DNA of 60,786 nucleotides, from assembly GCA_027486935.1 (NCBI GenBank), contig JAIXOF010000129.1, positions 1 to 60,786 of the forward strand, in the 5' to 3' direction. This document shows, piece after piece, positions 17,915 through 27,023 of this stretch (position 1 is the stretch's first letter; every line of letters begins with the position of its first letter). This stretch comes from Cyanobium sp. C1_MAG_00004. Lineage in GTDB: Bacteria > Cyanobacteriota > Cyanobacteriia > PCC-6307 > Cyanobiaceae. A program made the position numbers and the translations under genes. A model generated the notes under the pieces. That model had not been told where the DNA came from. It saw only the letters and a list, made by a program, of their open reading frames with translations, and did not search any database.

Positions 17915-18307
17915 TCAGTCGGGCGTCCTAAGCTGGGGCAGGCGCGTCTCGAGCTGCTGGCGCAGTTCGGATGCATCGAACAACACCGGCAACAGGTGGA
18001 TGCTTTTCTGTTCACGGAAATAAAACAGCACCGGCACAGCGGGCCAGAACAGTCTCCATCCCAACCACTCGCTGTAGGGGAAGCGCCGCAGCAGGGTCTG
18101 CCGGCGCAGGACCAGCAGCGCATCGGCCGTGAACACCAGCCGCAGCAGCACGCTCTGCAGCATCAGAAACAGTCCGAACAGGCTGACCACCAGGGCCAGC
18201 CACAGGGCCGGAGCCCACAGCCAGGCCAGCGGCAGCGCCGCCAGGCCCAGCAGCACCACCGCCAGGGGGACCCAGAAGCGCGGTGCCAGCACCACCTCGT
18301 CAGTCAT
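17915..18307 (-). CDS. DUF3119 family membrane protein
   Basis: A 130-residue protein with two strong hydrophobic helices (residues 10-55) and a soluble C-terminal half, RRQTLLRRFPYSEWLGWRLF continuing to LLPVLFDASELRQQL, which resembles a PH-like bacterial domain. The ATG at 18307 overlaps the mlaE stop by one base; the longer frame upstream is antisense-like sequence inside mlaE. Position between ycf63/mlaE and plsY suggests a membrane-lipid role, which is an inference from context only. Confidence 0.78.
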   Translation of the reverse strand: MTDEVVLAPRFWVPLAVVLLGLAALPLAWLWAPALWLALVVSLFGLFLMLQSVLLRLVFTADALLVLRRQTLLRRFPYSEWLGWRLFWPAVPVLFYFREQKSIHLLPVLFDASELRQQLETRLPQLRTPD

Positions 18308-19092
18308 CAGGTGAACAGCAGTTTGGTGAGCAGGGCATCCATCAGCGCCACGGTCACCAGGATCATGACCACAGCGCCGGTGGTGCTGCTGCCCACCTCC
18401 TTGGGGCCGCCCCGGGTGGTGAGCCCCCAGCCGCAGGCAATGACGGCGATCTGCAGCCCGAAGATCACCGCCTTGAGCAGCATTGACGGCAGATCCGACG
18501 GGTTCATCCAGGTGCGCACCGAGTTCCAGAACACCGCCGGTGGGATCTGATACAGCCAGGTGCTGCTCACCTGTCCGGACCAGATGCCGACCCAGAAGAA
18601 CAGCAGGCATTGCACCGGGGCCATCACCACCATCGCCAGCACCCGCGGCACCACCAGGTATTCGACCGGGTCGGTGCGCAGCATCGTGATCGCATCGATC
18701 TGCTCGGTCACCTTCATGGTGCCCAGCTGGGCCGCGTAGGCGGTCGCCACCTTGCCGGTGATCAGCGTGGCGGTCAGGATCGGCGCGATCTCACGGGCCA
18801 GGCCTAGGGCCAGCAGGCCCCCCACCGTGGCGCCGGCTCCCTGCTTGGTCAGTTCGGCCGCCACCTGGATATTGAACACGGTGCCGGCTGCCAAGGCCGT
18901 GATCACCACGATCAGAAAGCTGCCAGGACCGGCTTCCATCAGCTCGGCCATCAGGTCGTTGGTGTTGACCTTGCCCTTGGCCAGGGCGCTGACCGCCTGA
19001 CCACCGATCAGGCAGCTGGCCCCCAGGCGGTTCAACCAACGCGGACTGCGCAGACGCCGGGGCGATGCGGGGCTGTCGGATGGTGCACTCAT
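18307..19092 (-). CDS. mlaE: MlaE-type lipid ABC transporter permease (Ycf63)
   Basis: Permease of MCE-type phospholipid transporters; the cyanobacterial and plastid form is called Ycf63 or TGD1. The 261-residue protein has five or six helices and the family motifs ELTKQGAGATVGGLLALGLAREIAPILTA-like segment, ITGKVATAYAAQLGTMKVTEQIDA and LRTDPVEYLVVPRVLA. The ATG at 19092 overlaps the stop of the upstream symporter by four bases and gives a basic N-terminus. The partner ATPase and MCE protein genes are not in the window. Confidence 0.92.
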   Translation of the reverse strand: MSAPSDSPASPRRLRSPRWLNRLGASCLIGGQAVSALAKGKVNTNDLMAELMEAGPGSFLIVVITALAAGTVFNIQVAAELTKQGAGATVGGLLALGLAREIAPILTATLITGKVATAYAAQLGTMKVTEQIDAITMLRTDPVEYLVVPRVLAMVVMAPVQCLLFFWVGIWSGQVSSTWLYQIPPAVFWNSVRTWMNPSDLPSMLLKAVIFGLQIAVIACGWGLTTRGGPKEVGSSTTGAVVMILVTVALMDALLTKLLFT

Positions 19093-20480
19093 GCCTGCTG
19101 CCTGCCGAGGAGTTGACCCGTCGCGGGCCAGCGTCGCATCACCACAAGGCCCAAGGCGATTAGCACCGCCGGGATCAGGCCCATGCAGAAGCGAATCGTC
19201 AGCAGGGCGCTGCCCGGCTGTTGGGCTGCGTTGAGGGCTTCGTTGTAGCCACTGGCGCTCAGCACCACCCCCAGCAGGGCAATCACCGCGCTGATGCAGA
19301 CCTTCTGGGCCAGCACCATCCAGGCGCTGTACTGGCCGGCCGGTTTTTCGGGATCGGCATCGATCGCGTCGGGCAGCAGCGACCAGGGGATCAGGTAGGC
19401 CGTCGAGGCCCCGAAGCCGGCCAGCACGATGGTGAAGACCAGTGCCGCCAGCCTGCAGCCGTTGGCTGCGCTGCCCAACACCGCCACGTTGGGGTCCAGG
19501 GGCTGCAGCACCATCACCAGCAGGCAACCGCCGATCCAGAGACTGCCGCCCCAGCGCAGGGCCAGAATCCGGCCGCCGCGGTGGGCCACGGCGGTCCATA
19601 GCCAGAGCCCCGCCAGCGAACTGAGCAGAAACGGCAGCAGGATCAGCTTGCTCAGACCTTCGGGGACCTGCAGGACCACCGGCAGAAAGAACAGGGAGAC
19701 CGCCTGCATCAACTGCAGGGCGCACCACAGCAAGAGGTACAGGCCCAGCACCATCAGAAAGCGGCCGTTGCGTCCGACCCGCTGCAACAGCTTGCGGGTC
19801 GTGCCGCGACTGCTGACGGGCCGGCGGCAGCGGCGCGCCACCGGCAGCAGACCCCAGCCGCACAGCAGGGCCGTGACCGCGATGATCAAACCGGAGACCA
19901 ATCCCACCGGCAGGTAGGTGCGCGCATCACCCAGGTTCTGCACCAGCACCCCTGCCAGCAGGGCTGCGGTGATCGTCGCCAGGATCGAGCCGGTGAAGCG
20001 GGCCGTGTTGAGCCGGGTGCGCAGGCTGACGTCGCTGCTCAGTTCGGCCGCCAGGGCGGTGTAGGGCAGGTTGACGCAGGTGTAAAGGCTGTTGGCGAGC
20101 ACCGAGACCGCCAGAAAGATCCAGAACCGGATCCCGCTGGCACTCCAGGGGGGCAGCCACCACATCGCCGCCATGGCCACGCCCAGGGGCACGGCGCTCG
20201 CAAGAATCCAGGGCACCCGAGGCCCCCAGGGATGGTTGCTGGTCTTGTCGCTGAGCCAGCCGACGATCGGGTCGTTGACCGCATCCCAGAGGCGACCGAC
20301 CCCATAGGCAAGTCCGGCCAGCCAGGGGGGCAGACCGGCTGCCACATAGAACCGCAGCAGGTAGAAGCCGATCAGGGCCGCCCCCATGCCGGTGCCGACA
20401 TCGCCCAGGCCATAGGCCCACAGCAACCGTTGACGGGCGGAGCCGCGCAGATCGGCGGCATCCTGAAGCTCAGCGGCCAA
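19089..20480 (-). CDS. GPH-family sugar:cation symporter (MFS)
   Basis: A 463-residue, roughly 12-helix transporter of the glycoside-pentoside-hexuronide family, which includes the melibiose carrier. Family features include the acidic helix-2 region LAYGVGRLWDAVNDPIVGWLSDKT, the RVPWILASAVPLG stretch, LPYTALAAELSSDVSLRTRLN, and PWSLLPDAIDADPEKP in the second half. The aspartates in WDAVNDP are the expected cation-binding residues. The substrate is not predictable. It heads the minus-strand run leading into mlaE. Confidence 0.88.
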   Translation of the reverse strand: MAAELQDAADLRGSARQRLLWAYGLGDVGTGMGAALIGFYLLRFYVAAGLPPWLAGLAYGVGRLWDAVNDPIVGWLSDKTSNHPWGPRVPWILASAVPLGVAMAAMWWLPPWSASGIRFWIFLAVSVLANSLYTCVNLPYTALAAELSSDVSLRTRLNTARFTGSILATITAALLAGVLVQNLGDARTYLPVGLVSGLIIAVTALLCGWGLLPVARRCRRPVSSRGTTRKLLQRVGRNGRFLMVLGLYLLLWCALQLMQAVSLFFLPVVLQVPEGLSKLILLPFLLSSLAGLWLWTAVAHRGGRILALRWGGSLWIGGCLLVMVLQPLDPNVAVLGSAANGCRLAALVFTIVLAGFGASTAYLIPWSLLPDAIDADPEKPAGQYSAWMVLAQKVCISAVIALLGVVLSASGYNEALNAAQQPGSALLTIRFCMGLIPAVLIALGLVVMRRWPATGQLLGRQQA

Positions 20481-20588
20481 GGGGCTGCGTCCAAACGCAG
20501 GTCATAATGCTGCAGGATTCAGGGGGCTCTGCTCTATTGGGGGCAGGGCCCTGGGAATCAGGCACTGCAACGGTTTTGCAGCCATGCC

Positions 20589-20659
<71 letters not shown>

Positions 20660-20935
20660 TTTTGAACAGCAACTGCTCCAAGTGCCAATGGGCTCCAGGG
20701 GGCCAGAGGGGTGCGAAGCGGTGTCGAGACATTGTCGATACATCTTCGCGGGGCGCGTTGGTCATCCCCGCTGCCGGGGCGGTTCTCACACCAGTCAGAT
20801 TCGGTCTGCCGCATCAGGTGTGGAGCCCCGTAGTCCTTGGTTCGGCTCTCCCGATTGGGTCAGCGGGTTGGGGTGGCGACAGTGGGCGGACCGGGGCGAA
20901 AGACACCCCGTGTTTGATCCTTCGCCAGCCCCATC

Positions 20936-21355
20936 ATGTTGACCGTTCGTACCACTTCTCCCTTTCAGTTGTTTGATCGTCTCGAGCAGCAACTCAGCCA
21001 TCAGCTGCAGGGCGCCGAGCGCATTCCAGCAGCCGAGGTGCATGAAACAGCCGAGACCTTTGCCGTGGTTCTGGAACTTCCTGGCGTGGACAAAGACGCC
21101 ATCAGCGTCCAGGCCACCGAGCGCACCTTGGTGATCAGCGCCGAACGCCGTCAACCGCAGGCCCAAACTGCTGAAACCCCCGAAGGGGCCGCGTTGCTGA
21201 GCGAGTTTCGCTACGGCACCTGGAGCCGCAGCTTCCGCTTCCCGCAGGCGATCGAGCACGAACAGCTGCAGGCCCGTTACAAGGACGGGTTGCTGACCGT
21301 GACCGCTCCCAAGGCCCAGAAGGTGAGCAGCGTGACCGTTCAGGTGGAGGGCTGA
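20936..21355 (+). CDS. Small heat-shock protein (Hsp20)
   Basis: ATP-independent holdase that binds unfolding proteins under heat or oxidative stress. The 139-residue protein has a short N-terminal arm (PFQLFDRLEQQL), an alpha-crystallin domain from about 35 to 135 with VVLELPGVDKDAISVQ and YGTWSRSFRFPQAIE, and the conserved LQARYKDGLLTVTAPK strand. A C-terminal IxI motif is not obvious. The gene is monocistronic with its own terminator. A second, different Hsp20 lies at 46700. Confidence 0.92.
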   Translation: MLTVRTTSPFQLFDRLEQQLSHQLQGAERIPAAEVHETAETFAVVLELPGVDKDAISVQATERTLVISAERRQPQAQTAETPEGAALLSEFRYGTWSRSFRFPQAIEHEQLQARYKDGLLTVTAPKAQKVSSVTVQVEG

Positions 21356-21388
21356 ATCTGCAAGCAACCTCGCCCATGAGAGCGTTCG

Positions 21389-21418
21389 GCCCCTGCCGCA
21401 AGGCGGGGGCTTTCTGTT
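21389..21418 (+). terminator. Intrinsic terminator of hsp20
   Basis: GCCCCTGCC (21389-21397) pairs with GGCGGGGGC (21402-21410) with one G-U wobble and a GCAA loop, followed by TTTCTGTT. It sits 33 bases after the hsp20 stop and directly before the stop codon of the convergent mscS gene. Confidence 0.8.
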
Positions 21419-21420
21419 GG

Positions 21421-23592
21421 TCAGAGCTTTTGAAGTTCGGTCTGGGTTGGAAAGGGAATCTCGATCCCTTGGGCTTCGAAGCAGGCCAACAGATCCGTGT
21501 TGAGTCGACTGATGCCGTCCTTGAAGGCCCCGTAGCTTGGATGGCTGGACCTGAAATCAAAGACATAGTCATAGCTGAACTCGTTGATCGTCATCAGCCG
21601 GCAGGAGCGGAAACGGAATAGAGGATCCTTGTCCACCACTCCGCGGATCAGGTTCGGTATGTCATGCAACTGTTGTTGATTGGTGTCATAGGAGACGCCG
21701 ATCACAATTCTCGATTTCTTGACCTGGTCGATCAGTTCCTGGAGCCGTTGCAGGATCCGTTCACGCACCTGCAGAAAGGCGGCCCAGCCATGCAGAGAAA
21801 CCATTGCAAAACAGATCAGAGTCAGGCTGTCAGTGCTCAGCTGATCGATGCTGACGATCACGTCCGCCAGATCGGGATCTGCGGCCAGGGCCGCTCGGCT
21901 GTAGTGCAGCAGGTCACTGATCTGATCGGGCGAGAGTTCCTCGTGGATCGCCAGTTTCAGATCCAATCCCTGCATCGGGTTGGCTTCGCTTGACGGGCTG
22001 CGACGTGAAAAGTTGATGATCGTCGTTTCGTCGGCGATCGAGTTGGGAATGGTGATCCGACTCTCGAGGGTCTGCAGTTCCAACGAACGGAGGCCGATTT
22101 TGGTAATGAAGCCGGTGTCCTCACCGACCTTGCAGAATTCGCCCACCCGTAGCGGTCGATCGGTCTGAATGGCCAGGCCGGCAAACAGGTTGCCTAACAG
22201 TTTGGAGGCGCCCAGGCCGACGGCCAGGCCAGGCACTGCTGAAAAGGCCAAGACTGTTGTCGGGGGCAATCCCAGCAGAATCAGCAATTGGTACAGCAGT
22301 GCCAGTGCGCTCAACACCCCCAGGCTTCTGCTGATTGGCATCAGCAGATTGTTCATCCGTTGCAGCATCAGCTGGGATTGGCTGCCTCTGAGTTTCATCA
22401 GCCATTCGGCGGCAGATCGTCCGAGGGCTTCAAAAAATAGAAAGCTGAGCAGGCTGGCGGCAATAAAGTAAACAATGTAGTAGAAGAAGGTGATCAGCTC
22501 CAGGGGGCGGCCGGTGACATTGATGTAGTCATTGATCGCGATCTGGCTGAAATGGGCTATGGGCAGAACGGGGATGATGAATATGACCCTTAGCCAGGCA
22601 ATATTGTCATCTTCTGTGGTTGGTAATTGTCGCTTGCTGTTGTCCTTGAGGCGGTAGGTTCTGACGAGTAACAGGGCTGTGATGTATGCCAGGCTGGCGC
22701 CGATAGCCGCAATAAATGCTGTTGCAATTATCTGCAGGATTGTTTGATCGAAATAGGATATTTCCAGTAGCGAGCGTGTCGAAGGATTTAATTTTAGATA
22801 CCACTTTGGCGGTATGAGAAAGCCTGGGGTGTGGCTGAACTGCTTGTAGATCCCTGGTGTGGTGAAACTGTTTTTGGGGAGGTTGATGCGTTGGATGTCG
22901 CTGTACATCTGGCCGACGCGACTGACGGTATCTGCTGAGAAGAAGAAGTCGGTGTTGTCCGGGTCGTCGTCCCGTTCAGTGCTCAGGCTGATCGCGGTGC
23001 CAGGTAGCCGCCAGTTGCTGCCGGCCTTGCCCTTGTTGGCGCTCAGTTGGCTGAGCGCGGTGTTGCCTGGAATGTTGATGGGGCTTGGACTGGTGTTAAG
23101 GACGTAATCAAGAATCTGTTTGAGCTGCAGCGCCGCTTCTTCGGCCATGTCCTGGCGCACGCTTCCCGGGAAATGGGAGGCATTGAGGGCTCCGACCGCC
23201 AGCACGAACAGGGTTTCGGCATCCTCGATCTGCTCCCTGAGTTGCGGGCTCCAGTCCCAGCCCGGATCGGTGGCGCCGGCGCGGCTGATGGCGTCGGTCT
23301 GTTCGATCACCTCGGCCATCACGGCATAAAAATTGAGCAGGGTGCCGCGGGGGCTGTCGGCAACGACCTGACCCAGCTGATGCCGTTGCCAGGCGGCACG
23401 GGTCGCTTCCAGCTCCCCGTAAAACGGTTGCTGCTGCAGGGGGATGGCTCCCGGATGCGGGGTGCTGATCAGCGTTGAATGCGTGGTTCCCTTCTGGGCC
23501 CAGGCGGGCAGCAGGGGCAGCAGGCTCAGCCACAGTCCGAGCAGCAGCGCCAGCCAGGTCGACAAGCGGCGGTGCTGGCTGCGGAATGGCAT
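21421..23592 (-). CDS. MscS-family mechanosensitive channel
   Basis: A 723-residue membrane protein that would release solutes on hypo-osmotic shock. The Met at 23592 gives an N-terminal signal sequence (LALLLGLWLSLLPLLPAWAQ), whereas the longer frame adds 18 unlikely residues. A periplasmic domain of about 250 residues precedes several helices and then the MscS core: the pore helix VLAFSAVPGLAVGLGASKLLGNLFAG and the beta domain PLRVGEFCKVGEDTGFITKIG with ITIPNS. The middle part (about 22400-22860) is clearly more AT-rich than its neighbours. It may have been acquired or be weakly constrained. Confidence 0.9.
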   Translation of the reverse strand: MPFRSQHRRLSTWLALLLGLWLSLLPLLPAWAQKGTTHSTLISTPHPGAIPLQQQPFYGELEATRAAWQRHQLGQVVADSPRGTLLNFYAVMAEVIEQTDAISRAGATDPGWDWSPQLREQIEDAETLFVLAVGALNASHFPGSVRQDMAEEAALQLKQILDYVLNTSPSPINIPGNTALSQLSANKGKAGSNWRLPGTAISLSTERDDDPDNTDFFFSADTVSRVGQMYSDIQRINLPKNSFTTPGIYKQFSHTPGFLIPPKWYLKLNPSTRSLLEISYFDQTILQIIATAFIAAIGASLAYITALLLVRTYRLKDNSKRQLPTTEDDNIAWLRVIFIIPVLPIAHFSQIAINDYINVTGRPLELITFFYYIVYFIAASLLSFLFFEALGRSAAEWLMKLRGSQSQLMLQRMNNLLMPISRSLGVLSALALLYQLLILLGLPPTTVLAFSAVPGLAVGLGASKLLGNLFAGLAIQTDRPLRVGEFCKVGEDTGFITKIGLRSLELQTLESRITIPNSIADETTIINFSRRSPSSEANPMQGLDLKLAIHEELSPDQISDLLHYSRAALAADPDLADVIVSIDQLSTDSLTLICFAMVSLHGWAAFLQVRERILQRLQELIDQVKKSRIVIGVSYDTNQQQLHDIPNLIRGVVDKDPLFRFRSCRLMTINEFSYDYVFDFRSSHPSYGAFKDGISRLNTDLLACFEAQGIEIPFPTQTELQKL

Positions 23593-23649
23593 CGACCGCG
23601 GTGCGGGGTTGGGTTGATGTTGCCAGTCGCAACGGTGGCTGGCCATGGC

Positions 23650-25710
23650 CTACGGCGCCAATACACCCGGAGCAACCAGCAGCATCAGACTGCGGCTCTC
23701 AAGGGGAGTGCCGGGGGGCTCCCAGGGGCTGGGTTCGGCGGGCAGATCTTCCCCGGGGGGCAGCCCGGTGTCGATCACCCGTAGCCAACCGCTGGGCGAT
23801 GGCGGCAGGTCAAAGTGCATGGCCCGGTGAAAGGCGTTCATCCCACACCACAGCAAAGGCTGTCTCTGGGGCCCGTTCAGGCTCCAGGCCAGGCAGTGGG
23901 ACCAGGCTGCCCAGTCGGGCTGGTCCAGCTCGACGCCATGCCAGTGGGGGCAGGGATGGTCCGGGTTCAGCAGGGGGGCTAGCTGCTGCCTCAGGATCAG
24001 CAGCCGCTGCACAAACGTGTGCAGGTCCAGATCGCCGGGGTCGGGTTGCCAGTGCATCCAGCCCAGGGGGTTGTTCTGGCACCAGCTGTTGTTGTTGCCC
24101 CCCTGACTGCGGCGCACTTCGTCACCCATCAGGAGCATCGGCACGCCGGGGGACAGCAGCAGCGTGGCCAGCAAGTTGCGCAGCTGGCGGTTGCGCAGGC
24201 TGCTGATCGCGTGATCTGAGCTGGGGCCTTCGATGCCGTGGTTCCAGCTGTTGTTGTGGTTGTCGCCGTCGCGGTTGTCTTCGCCGTTGGCGAGGTTGTG
24301 CTTCTGGTTGTAACTGACCAGATCGGCGAGGGTGAAGCCGTCGTGGGCCGTCAGAAAGGTGATGCAGGAACCGCTTCGGGTGGTGGTGGCGTGGAACAGG
24401 TCCGGGCTGCCGGCGATCCGTTGGCCCAGGGCCCAGCAGCTCTTGTCGTCCCCCTTCCAGAAACGGCGCACATCGTCACGCCAGCGGCCGTTCCAGGGGG
24501 CCACGCGCCGGGCCGGGAAGTCGGCCAGGCGGTACAGCCCACCGCAGTCCCAGGGTTCGCTGATCAGCTTGAGGTCGGCCAGCTCGGGATCGGCCTCCAT
24601 CGCTTCGAACAGCGGCGGATCATCGAGCGGTGCCAGGTCTTCGCCGCGGCTCAGGGCGACCCCCAGATCAAAGCGGAAGCCGTCGATGCCCAGCTCCACG
24701 GCCCAGCAGCGCAGGGATTCGAGAATCAGCCGCCGCACCAACGGTCGGTTGGCGGCGATGGTGTTGCCGCAGCCGCTGACATCGAGGTAATCGCCGCGGC
24801 TGTTCTGCTGGTAGTAGAGCCGGTCCGCAAAGCCTCGCCAGCTCAGGGTGGGCCCGGCCTGGCTGCCTTCGGTGGTGTGGTTGTAGACCACATCCAGCAG
24901 CACCTCAAGCCCCGCCTGGTGCGCGGCGCGCACCAGCTCGCGAACCTGGGTTCTGGCCTGCAGGGGATCGTCGCCGATCAGATAGTCCGGGTGGGGGGCC
25001 ATCCAGCTCAGGGGGCTGTAGCCCCAGTGGTTGTGCCGTCCCGCCGGGGCATCCTGGGGGTCAAAGGCCATCACCGGCAGCAGCTCGATCGTGGTGATCC
25101 CCAGCTCCTTGAGGTAGGGGATCGTGTCGATCAGGCCCAGCAGGGTCCCCTGGCGCGATGCCGCCACCGGTGAACCGGGTCCCTGGGTGAACCCGCCCAC
25201 GTGCAGCTCATAGATGACCGTGCGCTGCCAGCTGTGGCGCGGCCTGGGCGCGCTGGCAAAGTCAAACCGATCCCGTTCGGTCACCACACCCTTGAGGGCA
25301 TTGGCGGTGTTGGGGATGGCGCCCACCGCCAGCGCGCGGTTGTAACTGCTCCAGCCGGCAAGGGCGCGGGCGCAGGGATCCAGCAGCAGCTTGGAAGGGT
25401 TAAAGCCATGGCCGCCAGCCTGCAGCGGTCCGAACACCCGATAGCCGTAGCAGGTGCCCAGGCCGATGCCCGGCCCGCTCACCTCGACATGCCAGTGGTC
25501 GCCCGAGCGGTGGTCGTGATCCAGATCGACCGTTGCTGCGGCCTCGCTGGCGTCGCCATGCTCAAACAGCAGCAGCTCGATGCGGGTGGCCTCGGGGGCC
25601 ACGACCGAAAAGTTGACGCGGTGCTCTCCGCTCAGACTGGCTCCCAGGGGCCAGGGGCGACCGCTGTTGACCGCTGTGATCTGCAGTCCCTGTGAATGGG
25701 CGGCTGACAA
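23650..25710 (-). CDS. glgX: Glycogen debranching enzyme (isoamylase-type)
   Basis: GH13 enzyme that hydrolyses alpha-1,6 branches of glycogen. The 686-residue protein has an N-terminal CBM48-like domain (residues 15-130) and the catalytic barrel with DVVYNHTTEG, the nucleophile region GFRFDLGVAL, the acid/base segment LISEPWDCGG and FLTAHDGFTLADLV. The insertion HNLANGEDNRDGDNHNNSWN is typical of GlgX/TreX. Translation begins at 25710, only 39 bases from the divergent gene, so both share a short promoter region. Confidence 0.94.
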   Translation of the reverse strand: MSAAHSQGLQITAVNSGRPWPLGASLSGEHRVNFSVVAPEATRIELLLFEHGDASEAAATVDLDHDHRSGDHWHVEVSGPGIGLGTCYGYRVFGPLQAGGHGFNPSKLLLDPCARALAGWSSYNRALAVGAIPNTANALKGVVTERDRFDFASAPRPRHSWQRTVIYELHVGGFTQGPGSPVAASRQGTLLGLIDTIPYLKELGITTIELLPVMAFDPQDAPAGRHNHWGYSPLSWMAPHPDYLIGDDPLQARTQVRELVRAAHQAGLEVLLDVVYNHTTEGSQAGPTLSWRGFADRLYYQQNSRGDYLDVSGCGNTIAANRPLVRRLILESLRCWAVELGIDGFRFDLGVALSRGEDLAPLDDPPLFEAMEADPELADLKLISEPWDCGGLYRLADFPARRVAPWNGRWRDDVRRFWKGDDKSCWALGQRIAGSPDLFHATTTRSGSCITFLTAHDGFTLADLVSYNQKHNLANGEDNRDGDNHNNSWNHGIEGPSSDHAISSLRNRQLRNLLATLLLSPGVPMLLMGDEVRRSQGGNNNSWCQNNPLGWMHWQPDPGDLDLHTFVQRLLILRQQLAPLLNPDHPCPHWHGVELDQPDWAAWSHCLAWSLNGPQRQPLLWCGMNAFHRAMHFDLPPSPSGWLRVIDTGLPPGEDLPAEPSPWEPPGTPLESRSLMLLVAPGVLAP

Positions 25711-25749
25711 CGGTTGTGCTTGGAGCGATCGGCTTCAAGCTAGGGGCAG

Positions 25750-26490
25750 ATGGCAGGCTCGAGGGCAGAACGCGTGGCTTTTCTGACCTCGTCTCCTGCC
25801 TTTGCTGCCCCATCGCCTGAGCCGGGACGGCCGCCTCGCCAGTTGGGCGAAGGGTTGTGGCTGTTCGCACCCAACCGTCACACCCAGGGCGGCAGCAGCT
25901 GGCTGGTCCAGGGCGATCCGGCCCGGGGGGAGCCCGACGTCCTGGTGGATGCCCCGGCGCTGACTGCGGCCAACCGCGAGATGCTGGACCAGCGCCGGGC
26001 TGCCGTGGGTGTCGATGGCGGCCTGATCGTGCTCACCAGCCGCGAGGGCCACGGCCAGACCCGCCAGCTGCAGGAGCTGCTCGGCTGGCCGGTGCTGCTG
26101 CAAGAGCAGGAGGCCTACCTGTTGCCGGGGGTTGGGCGCCTGCATCCGTTTGCCGGGAGGCTTGAACCGGCGCCTGGTCTGGCTCTGCTGTGGACCCCCG
26201 GCCCGACGCCGGGGTCCTGTGTGCTGCACCTGCGCTGCGCCGCCTTTGACGGGCTGTTCTGCGGACGGCTGCTGGTGCCCGTGGCGGCGGGGGCGTTGGC
26301 GCCGCTGCGCACGGCGCGCACCTTTCACTGGCAGCGCCAGCTGGCCAGCCTGCAGCACCTGCTCAGCTGGTTGCCAAGCGGTTCACCGGACTGGCTTGCC
26401 ACAGGAGCCGGCCTGGGGGCCCTGCGGGGCCAGCCGTTGGTCGGCGACGGGGCTCAGAAGCTTAAAAGCACTGCGGCGCAGTCTTTCTGA
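25750..26490 (+). CDS. Metallo-beta-lactamase-fold protein lacking the metal motif
   Basis: A 246-residue protein whose segments follow the metallo-beta-lactamase fold: NRHTQGGSSWLV, VLVDAPALTAANREML, GLIVLTSREGHGQTRQLQ, ALLWTPGPTPGSCVLHLR and AFDGLFCGRLLVPV. The metal motif HxHxDH is replaced by TSREGHGQ, and the later metal histidine of TPGHTPGS is proline in TPGPTPGS. It is therefore unlikely to be a zinc hydrolase. Cyanobacterial relatives of this sort exist; their function is not known to me. Divergent from glgX. Confidence 0.7.
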   Translation: MAGSRAERVAFLTSSPAFAAPSPEPGRPPRQLGEGLWLFAPNRHTQGGSSWLVQGDPARGEPDVLVDAPALTAANREMLDQRRAAVGVDGGLIVLTSREGHGQTRQLQELLGWPVLLQEQEAYLLPGVGRLHPFAGRLEPAPGLALLWTPGPTPGSCVLHLRCAAFDGLFCGRLLVPVAAGALAPLRTARTFHWQRQLASLQHLLSWLPSGSPDWLATGAGLGALRGQPLVGDGAQKLKSTAAQSF

Positions 26491-26604
26491 GCAATTCATG
26501 CCGATCGGTCGTGGCGGCTGCGTTCATGCGGATGTTGCAAAAAATCCACGAAAACCATTGCAGCAACACACTCTTTGGTTGCAGGCGGGCGCCATGCTCC
26601 ATAC

Positions 26605-26634
26605 CATTGGCGCGGCCAATGCCATTCCAATGGC
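26605..26634. promoter_or_regulatory. Paired palindromes upstream of hup
   Basis: CATTGG and CCAATG (26605-26621) are separated by five bases, and immediately after comes GCCATTCCAATGGC (26621-26634), a 6-2-6 inverted repeat. Both lie about 85-115 bases before the HU start codon and share the CCATT/AATGG half-site. A transcription factor binding region is likely but the factor cannot be named. Confidence 0.45.
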
Positions 26635-26717
26635 GGTCGGGGAATGCCGATTCGCCAGCACGACCGCTCCACGAGCAGTCGGTTCCCCCCAACCCCCAAT
26701 CAAGCCTTTCCTGTCCC

Positions 26718-26993
26718 ATGAACAAAGCTGATCTGGTCAACCTTGTGGCAGCCCGCACCGAGCTGACCAAGACCGACGTGTCCCAGGTGGTCGATGCTGC
26801 GATCGACACCATCATCGATTCGGTGGTCGAAGGGAAGAAGGTCTCGATCCTCGGTTTCGGCTCGTTTGAGCCCCGTGAGCGTTCGGCCCGTCAGGGTCTG
26901 AACCCCAAGACCGGTGAAAAGATCAAGATCCCTGCCAAGCGCGTGCCTGCCTTCACCGCCGGCAAGATGTTCAAAGATCGCGTTCAGGGCTGA
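26718..26993 (+). CDS. hup: HU-family DNA-binding protein
   Basis: Histone-like dimeric protein that bends and compacts DNA. The 91-residue sequence has the N-terminal helices MNKADLVNLVAARTELTKTD, the VEGKKVSILGFGSFEPRERSAR saddle, and the arm GLNPKTGEKIKIPAKRVPAFTAG that inserts a proline into the minor groove. The ATG at 26718 is chosen by family alignment; the longer frame from 26511 is rejected. It is monocistronic, with palindromes upstream and a strong terminator downstream. Confidence 0.97.
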   Translation: MNKADLVNLVAARTELTKTDVSQVVDAAIDTIIDSVVEGKKVSILGFGSFEPRERSARQGLNPKTGEKIKIPAKRVPAFTAGKMFKDRVQG

Positions 26994-27023
26994 TCACTCG
27001 CCACCCCATTCGCCAACACGAGC

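Noticed and set aside
18307-19863. A 518-codon frame as an N-terminally extended mlaE
   Set aside because: The upstream part reads through the symporter gene in another frame and has no membrane or signal features; the true start is the ATG at 19092.
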